In this document: positions 36,899 through 45,734 of the stretch, piece after piece | Layout of the letters: each line of letters begins with the position of its first letter | Position numbering within the stretch: the stretch's first letter is position 1 | NCBI GenBank assembly: GCA_002722095.1 | Contig: PBKG01000003.1 | Coordinates: forward strand, 162,797 to 226,796 | Direction of reading: 5' to 3' | DNA length: 64,000 nt | Source of the DNA: Rhodospirillaceae bacterium | Lineage (GTDB): Bacteria; Pseudomonadota; Alphaproteobacteria; UBA8366 | Position numbers and translations under genes: made by a program | Notes under the pieces: generated by a model | The model's input: the letters and a program-made list of their open reading frames with translations, nothing else | Told to the model about the DNA's origin: nothing | Database searches by the model: none

Positions 36899-38259
36899 CC
36901 TCGGAAGCGATCCCAAAGCCCAAGACCGCCCATCGCGGTCAAAATCACCATGATCGGTTCGATCGGAAGTCGATATTTCGGTGAAGCGACCGGCCCGTTT
37001 ACAAGCAGGAAATAGAGCACCGCCAATGCGGCGAATGCCGCTGCCCACGGCTGATGCCGCCAAAGCAACATGAATCCGTATGCCGAAAGCCCAAGTGTGG
37101 CGACGCCTCCGAGCGCGCCCAACAGGAACAACGCCATATAGATTGGGCCGTTGCCGCTTACATAGCGCCATACCTTGGCAGCAAAATGAGGGGCTTCGAG
37201 ACCATAGAAACTTTGTGTGGCCAGGGCACGGACCCGGGTGTCGATCAGGATAGCCGGTGACGCCAGATTGACCGCCATCCCCTTAGCCCAAGCCTTGGCA
37301 ATGGCAATTGGCGAACTGCTACCGAGTTCCGCTAAGGCAACAGAGCTCAGCATTTGGCTCGACACAAACGGATTTGGTTTTTCAAGCTCCCGGCGCTTCC
37401 GTTCCGTTTCATAGGCCGCGCGAATTTCAGCGACTGTTTTATTAAGCGACGCACCGGTTTCGGCCCGCTTCACTGGCGGTACGATCCAATAGGCAAGGTG
37501 GGTGCCCGACTGCGAGCTCAGCGCCGATACGCCGAACTTGACCTGATTGTGCGCAACAAGCGGTGCGATGATGAGTACGGCAGGCACCATCAACGATGCC
37601 GCTAACAAAATTGCGCGGCGCTTACTTTCACCTTGGTAAAGCACAATTCCGAAGGCGGCGAGCGTCATTGCAGGTATCAAAAATTGTGCAACCGGCCGCG
37701 TCAGCACGGCGAGACCGAGCAGCAACCCGGCAATAGCAGCCGTCCTATAGTTCGGTTGGGCGAGGTATCGTGCAGACCAGTAGAGCATTCCTGTAAAAAT
37801 CAGGACAAACAGTGAATCGCTCAAAACGACACCGCTATGAATGACCAAATTCGGCCAAATCGCAGCGACAAGCCCTGCAACCAATCCCAATCGTCTGTCG
37901 ATCCGGCACCCCAATAATCCGATGACAACGCAGGTACCGGCATCGAAAATACTGTTTGCGACTGCAATCCCAATCGGATTTGCCGCGCCGAATAGCGACA
38001 AGAATGCGATCACCAGTGGGAAGAGCGGTACGCGCTCCCAAAACCCGTCCGTAGCCGGGGTTCCTGCCATCAATCCCAAAAATTGCGCCCACTCGAATGC
38101 AATCTGGATAAAGAAGTCGTCCTCGACGATGAAGCGCCCCCCACCGGCACCAACAACGGCGATATTCGTGCACCGGACAATCAGCGCGACTAGGAAAATC
38201 AAAATTAGGGGATGCCGCTGGGTCAGACCTTCAAACCAACCTGAAAATGTATCGCGCAC
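36877..38259 (-). CDS. Polytopic glycosyltransferase (GT39/ArnT-like) family protein
   Basis: A 460-aa inner-membrane protein with 9-11 predicted hydrophobic segments. The first periplasmic loop contains GGGRFIVEDDFFIQIA, an acidic pair at the place where PMT/ArnT-type polyprenol-phosphate-sugar transferases carry their catalytic Asp. I prefer the GTG at 38259 (MRDTFSGWFEG), six bases after GGGAG; an ATG-type start 34 codons upstream (38361) would add a polar tail. It probably moves a sugar from a polyprenyl phosphate to a surface acceptor. It overlaps the GatC-like gene tail-to-tail by 22 nt. Confidence 0.8.
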   Translation of the reverse strand: MRDTFSGWFEGLTQRHPLILIFLVALIVRCTNIAVVGAGGGRFIVEDDFFIQIAFEWAQFLGLMAGTPATDGFWERVPLFPLVIAFLSLFGAANPIGIAVANSIFDAGTCVVIGLLGCRIDRRLGLVAGLVAAIWPNLVIHSGVVLSDSLFVLIFTGMLYWSARYLAQPNYRTAAIAGLLLGLAVLTRPVAQFLIPAMTLAAFGIVLYQGESKRRAILLAASLMVPAVLIIAPLVAHNQVKFGVSALSSQSGTHLAYWIVPPVKRAETGASLNKTVAEIRAAYETERKRRELEKPNPFVSSQMLSSVALAELGSSSPIAIAKAWAKGMAVNLASPAILIDTRVRALATQSFYGLEAPHFAAKVWRYVSGNGPIYMALFLLGALGGVATLGLSAYGFMLLWRHQPWAAAFAALAVLYFLLVNGPVASPKYRLPIEPIMVILTAMGGLGLWDRFRGQKGSVG

Positions 38260-38425
38260 GCGGTACTCCCAAATTTTACCTTGGCCCGAATGGGCCCGAA
38301 CCGGCGAAATATATTGGTTTCGGTAGCCGTAAGGCAGGTTTTTTTGCTCGGCACCCGGCAAACAATTGTGCCAGGCAGTCCCGTGCAGCAGCTTTATACG
38401 CCCTCATGAAACGGGACCGAGGTGC

Positions 38426-40383
38426 CTAGTGAACAGGGAAAGTCAGTTTTTCGAATTCGACATTTATCTCCGGCTTGAAGAACCACGGCGCCCGAGATTC
38501 TGAGTAAAGCCAGTGATTTTTTTCATCTAATCCGATTGCGATTTGGGTTACCTCGGACACTTTGGTACCTGCCTCAGCTGCAATGCCGTGAATGGAATTT
38601 GCGACCGAAATAAAGTTTTTAGGTGACTCCTTACCAGGGAAAAGCGGCAATCCCTCTTTGCTATCCTTCGGCCAATTAAAGTGCGGCGAAGTTCCCGCTG
38701 CCCGTCGAAAGATCGCATTACCACCGCCGGCGGTTGGTAGAAAAAGCTTGTGAGGTACCCCAACAAATTCCGTTCGTATTTGATACGCGCTCGAACGAGG
38801 CCACTTTTAACTTTTGGCACTGATATGCGATCTCCCCAGGTCGCTTGGCGGTTCCCTAAAGGGGTCACAGAAACTCGGCGTGGATTGCCAACCCGGCGCA
38901 TGATGAAATTTATTCCGTCCACGCTCGAGCTTTCATTCAATGGCGCATAATTGGTCAAAATCGCGAGTCCGGCTTCCCGCGCCGTATACGGTGTTTGACC
39001 GACCACATATTCCGGCGCGTTTTCGCCGGTGAAAAACTGCGCAGTGATTTTGTCCAGTTTGGGCGTCCAATTGAGTTGAGCGGCAGCGATCGGCAAATAC
39101 CTGTAATTCCCTCGCGCCAATCCCACTGTCTGCAACGAAGAGTAAACAGCCAAACTCCCATTAACATCGGCAATCGGGAATTCTTTCCGGATTGCCGATT
39201 TGGCGGCTTCGTGCCTAGAAATGTAGGTCGAGCGACCGGTCGTAAAAACAGCCGCAACCCCTCTCGCCTGCTCGGCCAAACGCTCCAATTTATTTGCGTA
39301 AAGAGACGGATATTTCATCGCGATCGCAGCCAATCCAGCGACCACTATTGCCGCGACCGTTACCAACGCCACCCTCTCGGCTGTCTGCGCGGGTAATCCT
39401 TCTTTCAGCCCCGAAATCCAGTTCGCTAAGACCGGCCTCAGGTCGTCGGCATGAACAAAAACATAGATCGCTATCAACGGAAGAATTACGCAGAAAGCAC
39501 GAATGACATGTTGACCATCCTGACGCACAAAGCCCGATTTGTAGGAAAGGAAAAGAATTGCCCCTATGGCGGCAAATCGGACTACGCCCTTCCATCCTCG
39601 AGTACGGTATTCAGCATCGAAAACCAAACCCATGAACAGAACGGCTATGGACAGATAAGCAATCCATTCCCAAAGGGCACCGGTTTCTACAAGAAACTCC
39701 GATGATGCCGAAGCGGCGTCAAAGAGCGTGGCAACAAAGCCGGGTATCGCTGAGGGAGGTTGACCACCGGCAACGAAAAATATCACTGCGACGGCGACAA
39801 AGAAAATGGCGTGCCACGGAACCCGGCGAGCAAAAAATCCCTCAAGTACGAATTGCTGTACGACCAGTACGAGGCCCGCAACCAAAAAAGTATTTTTGAC
39901 CGATACCGCGCAGGCCATCGTCGCGAGCAACGCCAAATGGACCGCCGACCAACGCTGCTTGCTGAAATCCGGCGTTAGCAAAGCCGCCAGGCAACCTGCA
40001 AGAAAGAATCTCGCATCCGGCGCCACCGTCAACAGCCCAAGAGATACCAAAACGAACGGGATCGCCAACCACGGATTGCGCACATAATCGCGGCCAATTA
40101 CGGCTAACGACCAGCCAAGAACCAACGCAAAGACTGCCTGGCCCGCGATCACGTACCAGAAAGTGTCCGGATGAAATTCGGAATAATACAAAATCGACCA
40201 CGGACCGCCGGTATGCACCACATCGCGACCGTAAACCGCCCCGGCCGAAAACATATGATGATATGCATAGGTATATGCCGGGTCGCCGCTCGCGGTTTGG
40301 ATGATCGTAGGCGCCCAAGCCACGAGCAGAAACACGCTCAAGGCCAGCGTAGCCGCGGTTGCGATCGCAGCGCGCAAATTCAT
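38426..40383 (-). pseudogene. Large polytopic membrane protein, frameshifted near its 3' end
   Basis: An unrecognised membrane protein with about ten hydrophobic segments in the first 330 residues and a soluble C-terminal region. The frame starting at 40383 runs to about residue 553 (YLTSFFYQPPA), after which its sequence becomes Arg-rich nonsense. The natural continuation (GGGNAIFRRAAGTSPHFNW to a stop at 38426) lies in another frame. One extra base in CCGCCGGCGG at about 38723-38733 would join them into 652 aa. It could be a real inactivating deletion or an assembly error. The start overlaps the DPM1-like gene stop (ATGA). It may be a lipid-linked sugar transferase or flippase partner, but I do not recognise the family. 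Confidence 0.72.
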
Positions 40384-41129
40384 TTTTCCAAATCACCGTC
40401 GAGCAAAAGTGATCGCCGCGAGAATTGGATTTTCAATCCCAGTTTCATCATCAGCAAAACGCTCTTGGCCATATGTCGCAACTGCATTTTCGAATGTCCG
40501 TATACGCGGCCCGGTAACTCGATCGGCACTTCCGCGATGGGGTACCCGTTGAGGTGAAGTATCGTCAGGCTTGTATAAAAAAATTCATAGTCACGCGATT
40601 TCACCAGGTCGAATGTTTCGCGCCGAATATGGTCGAGCCGGTAAACCCGAAACCCGCCGGTTGCATCGTAATTATGACGCAGGAAGAGGCGCGTCAGAAT
40701 ATGACCAAGATGAGTTAGCGTTTTCCGAAACAGGTTCCATTCGGCCAAACTGTCTTTAAGGAGAAATCGCGTGCCGACAACGATGTCCGCATGTTCACTT
40801 GCATTCAAGAATGCCGGGATATCCTCGGGCTTGTGAACCAAGTCGGAATCCATTGTTATCAAGATGCGATACCCCTGATCGTAGGCATAGCGAATTCCGT
40901 CCAAATGAGCCGATCCAATGCCCAATTTTCCGGCACGATGAATGGCGAAAATATTCTCGAACTTTTCAGCGTACTCGTCGATGACCTCACCGGTGCCGTC
41001 CGTCGAATTATCGTCGAGAAAAATGATATCGGCGGCCAATCCCGTTGCTTGTATACGCTCGACAATGATCGGCACATGGCCCGCCTCATTATAAGTCGGC
41101 ATAAAAATTAGCATTTCGTTTTTCGGCAT
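40380..41129 (-). CDS. Family 2 glycosyltransferase, polyprenol-phosphate mannosyltransferase (DPM1)-like
   Basis: A 249-aa GT-A enzyme: MLIFMPTYNEAGHVP at the N-terminus, the sugar-nucleotide motif IIFLDDNSTDGTGE, and the metal motif MDSDLVHKPEDIP in place of DXD. There is no C-terminal membrane anchor of the GtrB type. It should charge a polyprenyl phosphate with mannose or a related sugar for use by the adjacent membrane transferases. I chose the ATG at 41129, 10 nt after the SDR stop; a longer frame overlaps that gene. ManC (45735-47159) would supply GDP-mannose. Confidence 0.9.
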   Translation of the reverse strand: MPKNEMLIFMPTYNEAGHVPIIVERIQATGLAADIIFLDDNSTDGTGEVIDEYAEKFENIFAIHRAGKLGIGSAHLDGIRYAYDQGYRILITMDSDLVHKPEDIPAFLNASEHADIVVGTRFLLKDSLAEWNLFRKTLTHLGHILTRLFLRHNYDATGGFRVYRLDHIRRETFDLVKSRDYEFFYTSLTILHLNGYPIAEVPIELPGRVYGHSKMQLRHMAKSVLLMMKLGLKIQFSRRSLLLDGDLEK

Positions 41130-41139
41130 CGTCGCGCTC

Positions 41140-42117
41140 TTAAGTACCCAATTCCGCATCGACCATCGACAGAATGATTTCTTCGAATCCACGCTTCGGT
41201 GTCCAGCCAGTCGCCTGCATCAGCTTGCTTGCATCGCCCACCAGCGGCCTCGATTGGCCGGATTTGGTAATCAAGTCAGGGTTGGTTTCCAAGTATTTTT
41301 GTGGATCCAGGTCCAACGCGCCAAAGGCCACATCGACAACCTCTCCGATACTATGCAATTCGCCGCTGGCTATTACGAATTCATCGGGATCGTCCTGGCT
41401 TAGGATTAAACGCATGGCTTCCACGTAATCTTCCGCGGCCCCCCAATCGATTTCCGCATCGAGATTGCCGAGCACAAGCTTATCTGCCTCGCCACGCTTA
41501 ATCGCCACCGCCGTCTTGACGATCTTACGCCCCACATAGGTGGCGGCACGCCGGGGGGATTCATGATTGTACAGAATCCCGGCACAGCAATAGAGACCTC
41601 GTTGACGTCGATAAAGGCGGCAGAGCTGAATGCCGGTTACCTTTGTAATGCCGTAAATATTGACGGGAAGAAACGGTGTTTGCTCGGTTTGCGGCGCGAT
41701 TTCTGGGTTGCCGAACACGTGGGAAGACGCAGCATAAAACAAACGACTGTTGGGGCTCTTTTCACTCACCGCGTCGAGAAAATTTGCCAACCCCGTAACA
41801 TGGGTAGCGTAGCTACGGTCGAGGCTTTCTCGGATCGTTTCGGGGGCATCTTCGGAGGAGCGGTGGTGTGCGGCGAGATAATAAATTTCCCGCGGTCGGA
41901 TATCTGCCACCAGTGTCGATACCGCTTTTGACGACATAACGGAAAAATCATCAGTGGCAGACGTATCGGTTCGCTGGAGGTAATCGCGTCCGATACGAAC
42001 GATTTCCCTTCCGTCGCGGTCCAAGGATTCGCCGAGATAAAAGCCGTCTTGGCCGGCGCTGCCGACGATCAGCGCGGGGCCGTCGGTCGGCGACCCAAAT
42101 TGGTTGGCAGCTGGCAT
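41140..42117 (-). CDS. GDP-mannose 4,6-dehydratase-like SDR with altered catalytic residue
   Basis: A 325-aa extended SDR. The cofactor loop ALIVGSAGQDGFYLGESL has the GxxGQDG form typical of GDP-mannose 4,6-dehydratases, and Tyr/Lys are in VNIYGITK. At the dehydratase Ser/Thr-Glu position this protein has AASSHVFG, a His in place of the essential Glu. A 4-reductase, an epimerase or an altered dehydratase is therefore more likely. It is the first gene of the unit SDR - GT2 - membrane protein. An inverted repeat (42136-42158) lies just upstream. Confidence 0.85.
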   Translation of the reverse strand: MPAANQFGSPTDGPALIVGSAGQDGFYLGESLDRDGREIVRIGRDYLQRTDTSATDDFSVMSSKAVSTLVADIRPREIYYLAAHHRSSEDAPETIRESLDRSYATHVTGLANFLDAVSEKSPNSRLFYAASSHVFGNPEIAPQTEQTPFLPVNIYGITKVTGIQLCRLYRRQRGLYCCAGILYNHESPRRAATYVGRKIVKTAVAIKRGEADKLVLGNLDAEIDWGAAEDYVEAMRLILSQDDPDEFVIASGELHSIGEVVDVAFGALDLDPQKYLETNPDLITKSGQSRPLVGDASKLMQATGWTPKRGFEEIILSMVDAELGT

Positions 42118-42135
42118 GCGCCAGTACTAACCAAT

Positions 42136-42158
42136 CGATAGTGTCGACGCAACTATCG
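42136..42158. promoter_or_regulatory. 7-bp inverted repeat in divergent glycan-gene promoter region
   Basis: CGATAGT (42136-42142) and ACTATCG (42152-42158) are exact reverse complements around a 9-nt spacer. They lie in the 127-nt gap between two divergently transcribed sugar-nucleotide genes, 19 nt from one start. An operator controlling both directions is possible; nothing identifies the regulator. Confidence 0.35.
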
Positions 42159-42244
42159 TCAAATTACAATAAACTGGCCTTGAAATATGTTAGTCCCTAT
42201 TATCGGATTCAACGTCCGGCAACGGGCAACAGGAAAAATTTGCC

Positions 42245-42685
42245 ATGGAAATCAAGGACATTCCGGCTGACGAAAAGGTTGCGTCGACGACTCGCAAATA
42301 CAAAAAAGTCGAAATTTTACGACCGACCTGCAATCTCGATACGGTACGCGACGGTCGAGGAGGCATTTTCACTTGGGTGCCTCCTGAACCCATTGTCGAA
42401 TTCAATATGCTTTATTTCCGGCCCGGTAAGACACGCGGATTTCATTACCACCCGCATTTCATCGAGTATTTGCTGGTAGTGGATGGATCAGGCGTGCTGG
42501 TCACACGCGAAGACCCAGAGGACGCCGATTGCGAAGAATTTATCCATCTTAGCAAAGGTGTCTGCACGCGGACCGAGTACAATGTCTATCATACGGTCTA
42601 CGCCATTACCGATATGACCATCATCGCCATGTTGACCCATCAGTGGGACCATTCGGACCCGCCGATTATTCGCGTCGACGACTAA
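42245..42685 (+). CDS. Cupin-fold sugar 3,4-ketoisomerase/epimerase-like (FdtA/WxcM type)
   Basis: A 146-aa cupin with TRGFHYHPHFIEYLLVVDG near residues 61-79 and HLSKGVCTRTEYNVYHTV in the second half. This resembles FdtA/QdtA/WxcM ketoisomerases and RmlC-type epimerases that act on 4-keto-6-deoxy nucleotide sugars. Its neighbours (GDP-mannose-dehydratase-like SDR, epimerase, C-methyltransferase) fit synthesis of a modified deoxysugar. It starts the plus-strand run cupin - epimerase - methyltransferase, with AGGAAAAA as a modest ribosome-binding site. Confidence 0.78.
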   Translation: MEIKDIPADEKVASTTRKYKKVEILRPTCNLDTVRDGRGGIFTWVPPEPIVEFNMLYFRPGKTRGFHYHPHFIEYLLVVDGSGVLVTREDPEDADCEEFIHLSKGVCTRTEYNVYHTVYAITDMTIIAMLTHQWDHSDPPIIRVDD

Positions 42686-42695
42686 GCCTACTACC

Positions 42696-43399
42696 ATGCC
42701 CCGCATTGCTCTCATCGGTGCCGGCGGTTTCGTCGGCGGCTCCATCGCCAAGTCGCTTTCCACAAAAAGCGAGGCGGATGTGGTTGAAGTCACCCGCACA
42801 AATTACGACGCCGCGCGAGATGACGGCAGCTACGATGTACTGATCAATTCTGCGATGCCCTCGAAACGATTCTGGGCCCGCCAGAACCCCGCCGACGATT
42901 TTGTCGAACCGTCGAGAAAACCGCCAAGTTGGTCAATGACTGGAACGCCGGCAAAATTGTCCAGATCAGTTCTATTTCCGCACGCAGCCAACTCGATACG
43001 GTCTACGGGCGACACAAGGCCGCGGCCGAAAAGCTAGTGGAACACGGCGACAATCTGATTTTGCGGTTAGGGCCCATGTACGGGGAAGGTCTGGATAAGG
43101 GCGTATTGATCGACATTCTCGAAGGTGGGCCAGTCTTCGTTGCCCGCGACAGCCACTATTGTTTTGCGCCAATCGAATGGATCGGCAGTTGGATTGCCGA
43201 CAATCTTGACCGATCCGGGGTTATGGATCTGGGAGGCAATGATGCAATCTCTGTGGGCGATGTCGCGGACGCGGTGAGCTCCAGTTCTGAATTTCAAGGG
43301 TCGACCGACGATCAAATTTTGAGTGATCCTATTGAAGGTGCGCCTGCGGCCCGAGACGCCATAGACTACTTGCTGGCGCTGAAAAAAGAGAAGAGCTGA
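42696..43399 (+). pseudogene. NAD-dependent nucleotide-sugar epimerase/reductase, single-base frameshift
   Basis: An SDR whose first part (MPRIALIGAGGFVGGSIAKS to NPADDFVE) and second part (VEKTAKLVNDWNAGKIVQIS to the stop) lie in different frames. The switch is at GTCGAACCGTCGAG (about 42903-42916). Adding one A after 42908 restores DDFVETVEKTAKLV and a 234-aa protein with Rossmann GAGGFVGG and the active-site pair in VYGRHK. The repaired product would be a short RmlD-like reductase or epimerase. It sits between the sugar cupin and the methyltransferase. A real mutation and an assembly error are equally possible. Confidence 0.78.
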
Positions 43400-43400
43400 G

Positions 43401-44645
43401 ATGGAAATTACCAAGGTCGATACTTGCCGTCTTTGCGGCTCCGGTGCACTGGAACCTGTTTTCGATTTCGGCGTACAGGCGCTTTCAACCCGCTTTCCCG
43501 GCCCCGACGACCCGGACGCGGAACAGGTGCCGCTGACACTAACCCAATGCCGAGAGTGCAACCTCACACAACTCACACACGATTACGATCTCGACGACCT
43601 ATATCGGCGGGGCTATGGCTACCGGTCCGGCGTCAATCAGACCATGCGGGATCATCTGGGCGGTATTGTCCAGCAGCTTGAAAGCCATGTAGCGCTCAAA
43701 TCCGGCGATACCGTGCTGGACATCGCCAGCAACGACGGCACCTTGCTCCGAAGCTATACGACAGAGGGCCTGAATCTGGTCGGAATCGACCCTACGATCG
43801 CTCAATATCGCGAGCACTATCCTGACGGCGCACATCTATCGCCTGAATTCTTTTCGAAGGAAATATTCTCTTCCGTTAGTCCGACCCAAACCGCCAAAAT
43901 TATCAGCTCGATTGCCGTCTTTTATGACGTGCCGGATCCGGATCGGTTCACCGCCGACGTAGCGACAGTTCTCGATAAAGACGGCGTCTGGGTAATGGAA
44001 CAGTCCTATCTGCCGCTGTTAGTCGCCGATCTTTCGTTCGACAGCATCTGTCACGAACATCTCGGCTACTACTGCCTAAAACAAATCAAACACGCCGCCG
44101 CGAGCGCGGGACTCAGGGTCTTTGACGTCGAAACCAATTGGATGAACGGCGGCTCGATCCGAGCATTCTTGTGTCATGAGGATGGACCCCACAAATCCAA
44201 CGACGCGGCGATCGCCAAAATCGAACAGCTCGAAGCCGAAGCCAAACTGGACGAACTCGCAACTTTCGATGCTTTTCACAGTAAGGTCATGGAGATCGGC
44301 GACAATCTAGTTTCAGTACTGAAAGACGCCAAGTCTGCGGGCAAGACTATCCATATTTATGGCGCCTCCACGAAAGGCAATGTGCTGCTCCAGCTTTTCG
44401 GAATTGATCGCGATCTGATCGACGCTGCGGCGGAACGAAACGAGTGGAAATTTGGCCACCGTACCCCCGGCACCAATATCCCGATCATTTCCGAAGAAGA
44501 GTCACGGGCGCAGAATCCGGATTATTTCCTGGTGCTGCCGTGGCATTTCCGAGACGAATTCGTGAAGCGGGAGCAGGCATTCATCGAGGCCGGCGGAAAA
44601 TTGATATTCCCCCTGCCGGAAGTCGAAGTTTATCCCGCCGACTGA
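43401..44645 (+). CDS. SAM-dependent sugar C-methyltransferase (zinc-binding, NovU/TylC3-like)
   Basis: A 414-aa three-part enzyme. An N-terminal zinc site is formed by CRLCG and CRECN, a SAM-binding core shows TVLDIASNDGTLL near residues 108-120, and a C-terminal Rossmann-like domain has IHIYGASTKGNVLLQ. This is the layout of deoxysugar C-3-methyltransferases and of related carbohydrate C-methyltransferases in surface glycan loci. It begins 1 nt after the frameshifted epimerase stop. Its acceptor is likely a 4-keto-deoxyhexose on a nucleotide carrier. Confidence 0.9.
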   Translation: MEITKVDTCRLCGSGALEPVFDFGVQALSTRFPGPDDPDAEQVPLTLTQCRECNLTQLTHDYDLDDLYRRGYGYRSGVNQTMRDHLGGIVQQLESHVALKSGDTVLDIASNDGTLLRSYTTEGLNLVGIDPTIAQYREHYPDGAHLSPEFFSKEIFSSVSPTQTAKIISSIAVFYDVPDPDRFTADVATVLDKDGVWVMEQSYLPLLVADLSFDSICHEHLGYYCLKQIKHAAASAGLRVFDVETNWMNGGSIRAFLCHEDGPHKSNDAAIAKIEQLEAEAKLDELATFDAFHSKVMEIGDNLVSVLKDAKSAGKTIHIYGASTKGNVLLQLFGIDRDLIDAAAERNEWKFGHRTPGTNIPIISEEESRAQNPDYFLVLPWHFRDEFVKREQAFIEAGGKLIFPLPEVEVYPAD

Positions 44646-44661
44646 CTCTATTTTCCCGAAT

Positions 44662-45729
44662 TCAAATCAATTCTTGCAAAACTGCTGCCGCCTCGGCTGC
44701 ACCTGTCGGCTCTATTGGTGGCTCGACCGGTATTGCCAAAATTTTTTCCAGTTCTGCAGCAAAATTCCCGGCCTGCATTACCTCGCGCTCGACCCGTCTC
44801 GCCGTGCAGTGCTCCGCCATCCATTCTTCCAGCATCGGCGTTTCGCACCAATTGGTGCGTTCCGTATATAGGATCCGGGTGCCGTTAACCGCGCACTCGG
44901 TTACGCTGCCATAGCCTGCTTTCGTAACGAGCGCATCCGACGATCGCATGAGGTCAATGAAGGGAATGTCGAACCGGGCCCGCGACAACCAATCCTCCCG
45001 CACGCCTTCCCATTCCGGCGGAACTATCCAGACGACACCATCGAGCATCGGCAACGGCACCTCCGTATGCATGCCGGGGATGCCGCCCATAGTGGCGAGA
45101 ACATAGTGATTGGCTGGCCGCAGTGCCTCGAGTTCATCCCGACGATTTTCACCCCGCCGCGCAACAGGCCCCACCGACCGAGTTTCCTTCAGCCACTCCA
45201 TCGGCATATGTGGCGCCAACTGAATGACACGATCTGCTTTATTATAGTTTTCGGTTAACCGCTCAAGAACTTCGCCCGCCTCTCCGTCTGAACCACAATA
45301 AGTGGCGAAGACGTCGGCCCAATTGAGCGAACAGATACCAGCGACGGGAATCCCTGCCGCACTGGCCGATGCCAAACTTGCCACCGCTATATTGCTGATA
45401 ACCAAATCTGCTTTGAGTGTTCCAAGCAAATCTGCATCCGCAGAAATCATTTGGTCCCATTCACCGATGAGTTTTCGGTAGTCGGCGAACAGCCCCTCTA
45501 CATCCACATCCAACGGGCCCTTCATACGCATATTGGGATCCGGCGGCGGCGGCCCGATCTCGAACGGAACCGACAAAAACTGACTGCATATCTCGAGATC
45601 GACCTCGGTACGCAGCGTAAGCCTTATTTCCTGTTCGGCAGCCAGCTCCTCCAGGATTGGCGAGACTTGTGCCAAATGTCCGAAACCGTTTGCGGAAATA
45701 TCGGCAACGATATGGGGTTGAATGGCCAT
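44662..45729 (-). CDS. GT-B-fold glycosyltransferase-like protein
   Basis: A 355-aa protein with a GT-B look: DISANGFGHLAQVSPILEEL at the N-terminus, a mid-protein YVLATMGGIPG, and the C-terminal donor-site motif ALVTKAGYGSVTECAVNG. It resembles MurG/UGT-type transferases and the N-terminal domain of plant-type arabinokinases, and I cannot name the donor. It follows manC by 5 nt on the minus strand, so it probably uses GDP-mannose or a derivative. It ends 16 nt from the convergent methyltransferase. Confidence 0.75.
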   Translation of the reverse strand: MAIQPHIVADISANGFGHLAQVSPILEELAAEQEIRLTLRTEVDLEICSQFLSVPFEIGPPPPDPNMRMKGPLDVDVEGLFADYRKLIGEWDQMISADADLLGTLKADLVISNIAVASLASASAAGIPVAGICSLNWADVFATYCGSDGEAGEVLERLTENYNKADRVIQLAPHMPMEWLKETRSVGPVARRGENRRDELEALRPANHYVLATMGGIPGMHTEVPLPMLDGVVWIVPPEWEGVREDWLSRARFDIPFIDLMRSSDALVTKAGYGSVTECAVNGTRILYTERTNWCETPMLEEWMAEHCTARRVEREVMQAGNFAAELEKILAIPVEPPIEPTGAAEAAAVLQELI

Positions 45730-45734
45730 TTTTA

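Noticed and set aside
38334..38350. Possible terminator before the run of seven T residues
   Set aside because: The preceding stem (GCC-GTAA-GGC) is only 3 bp, and no plus-strand gene ends here.
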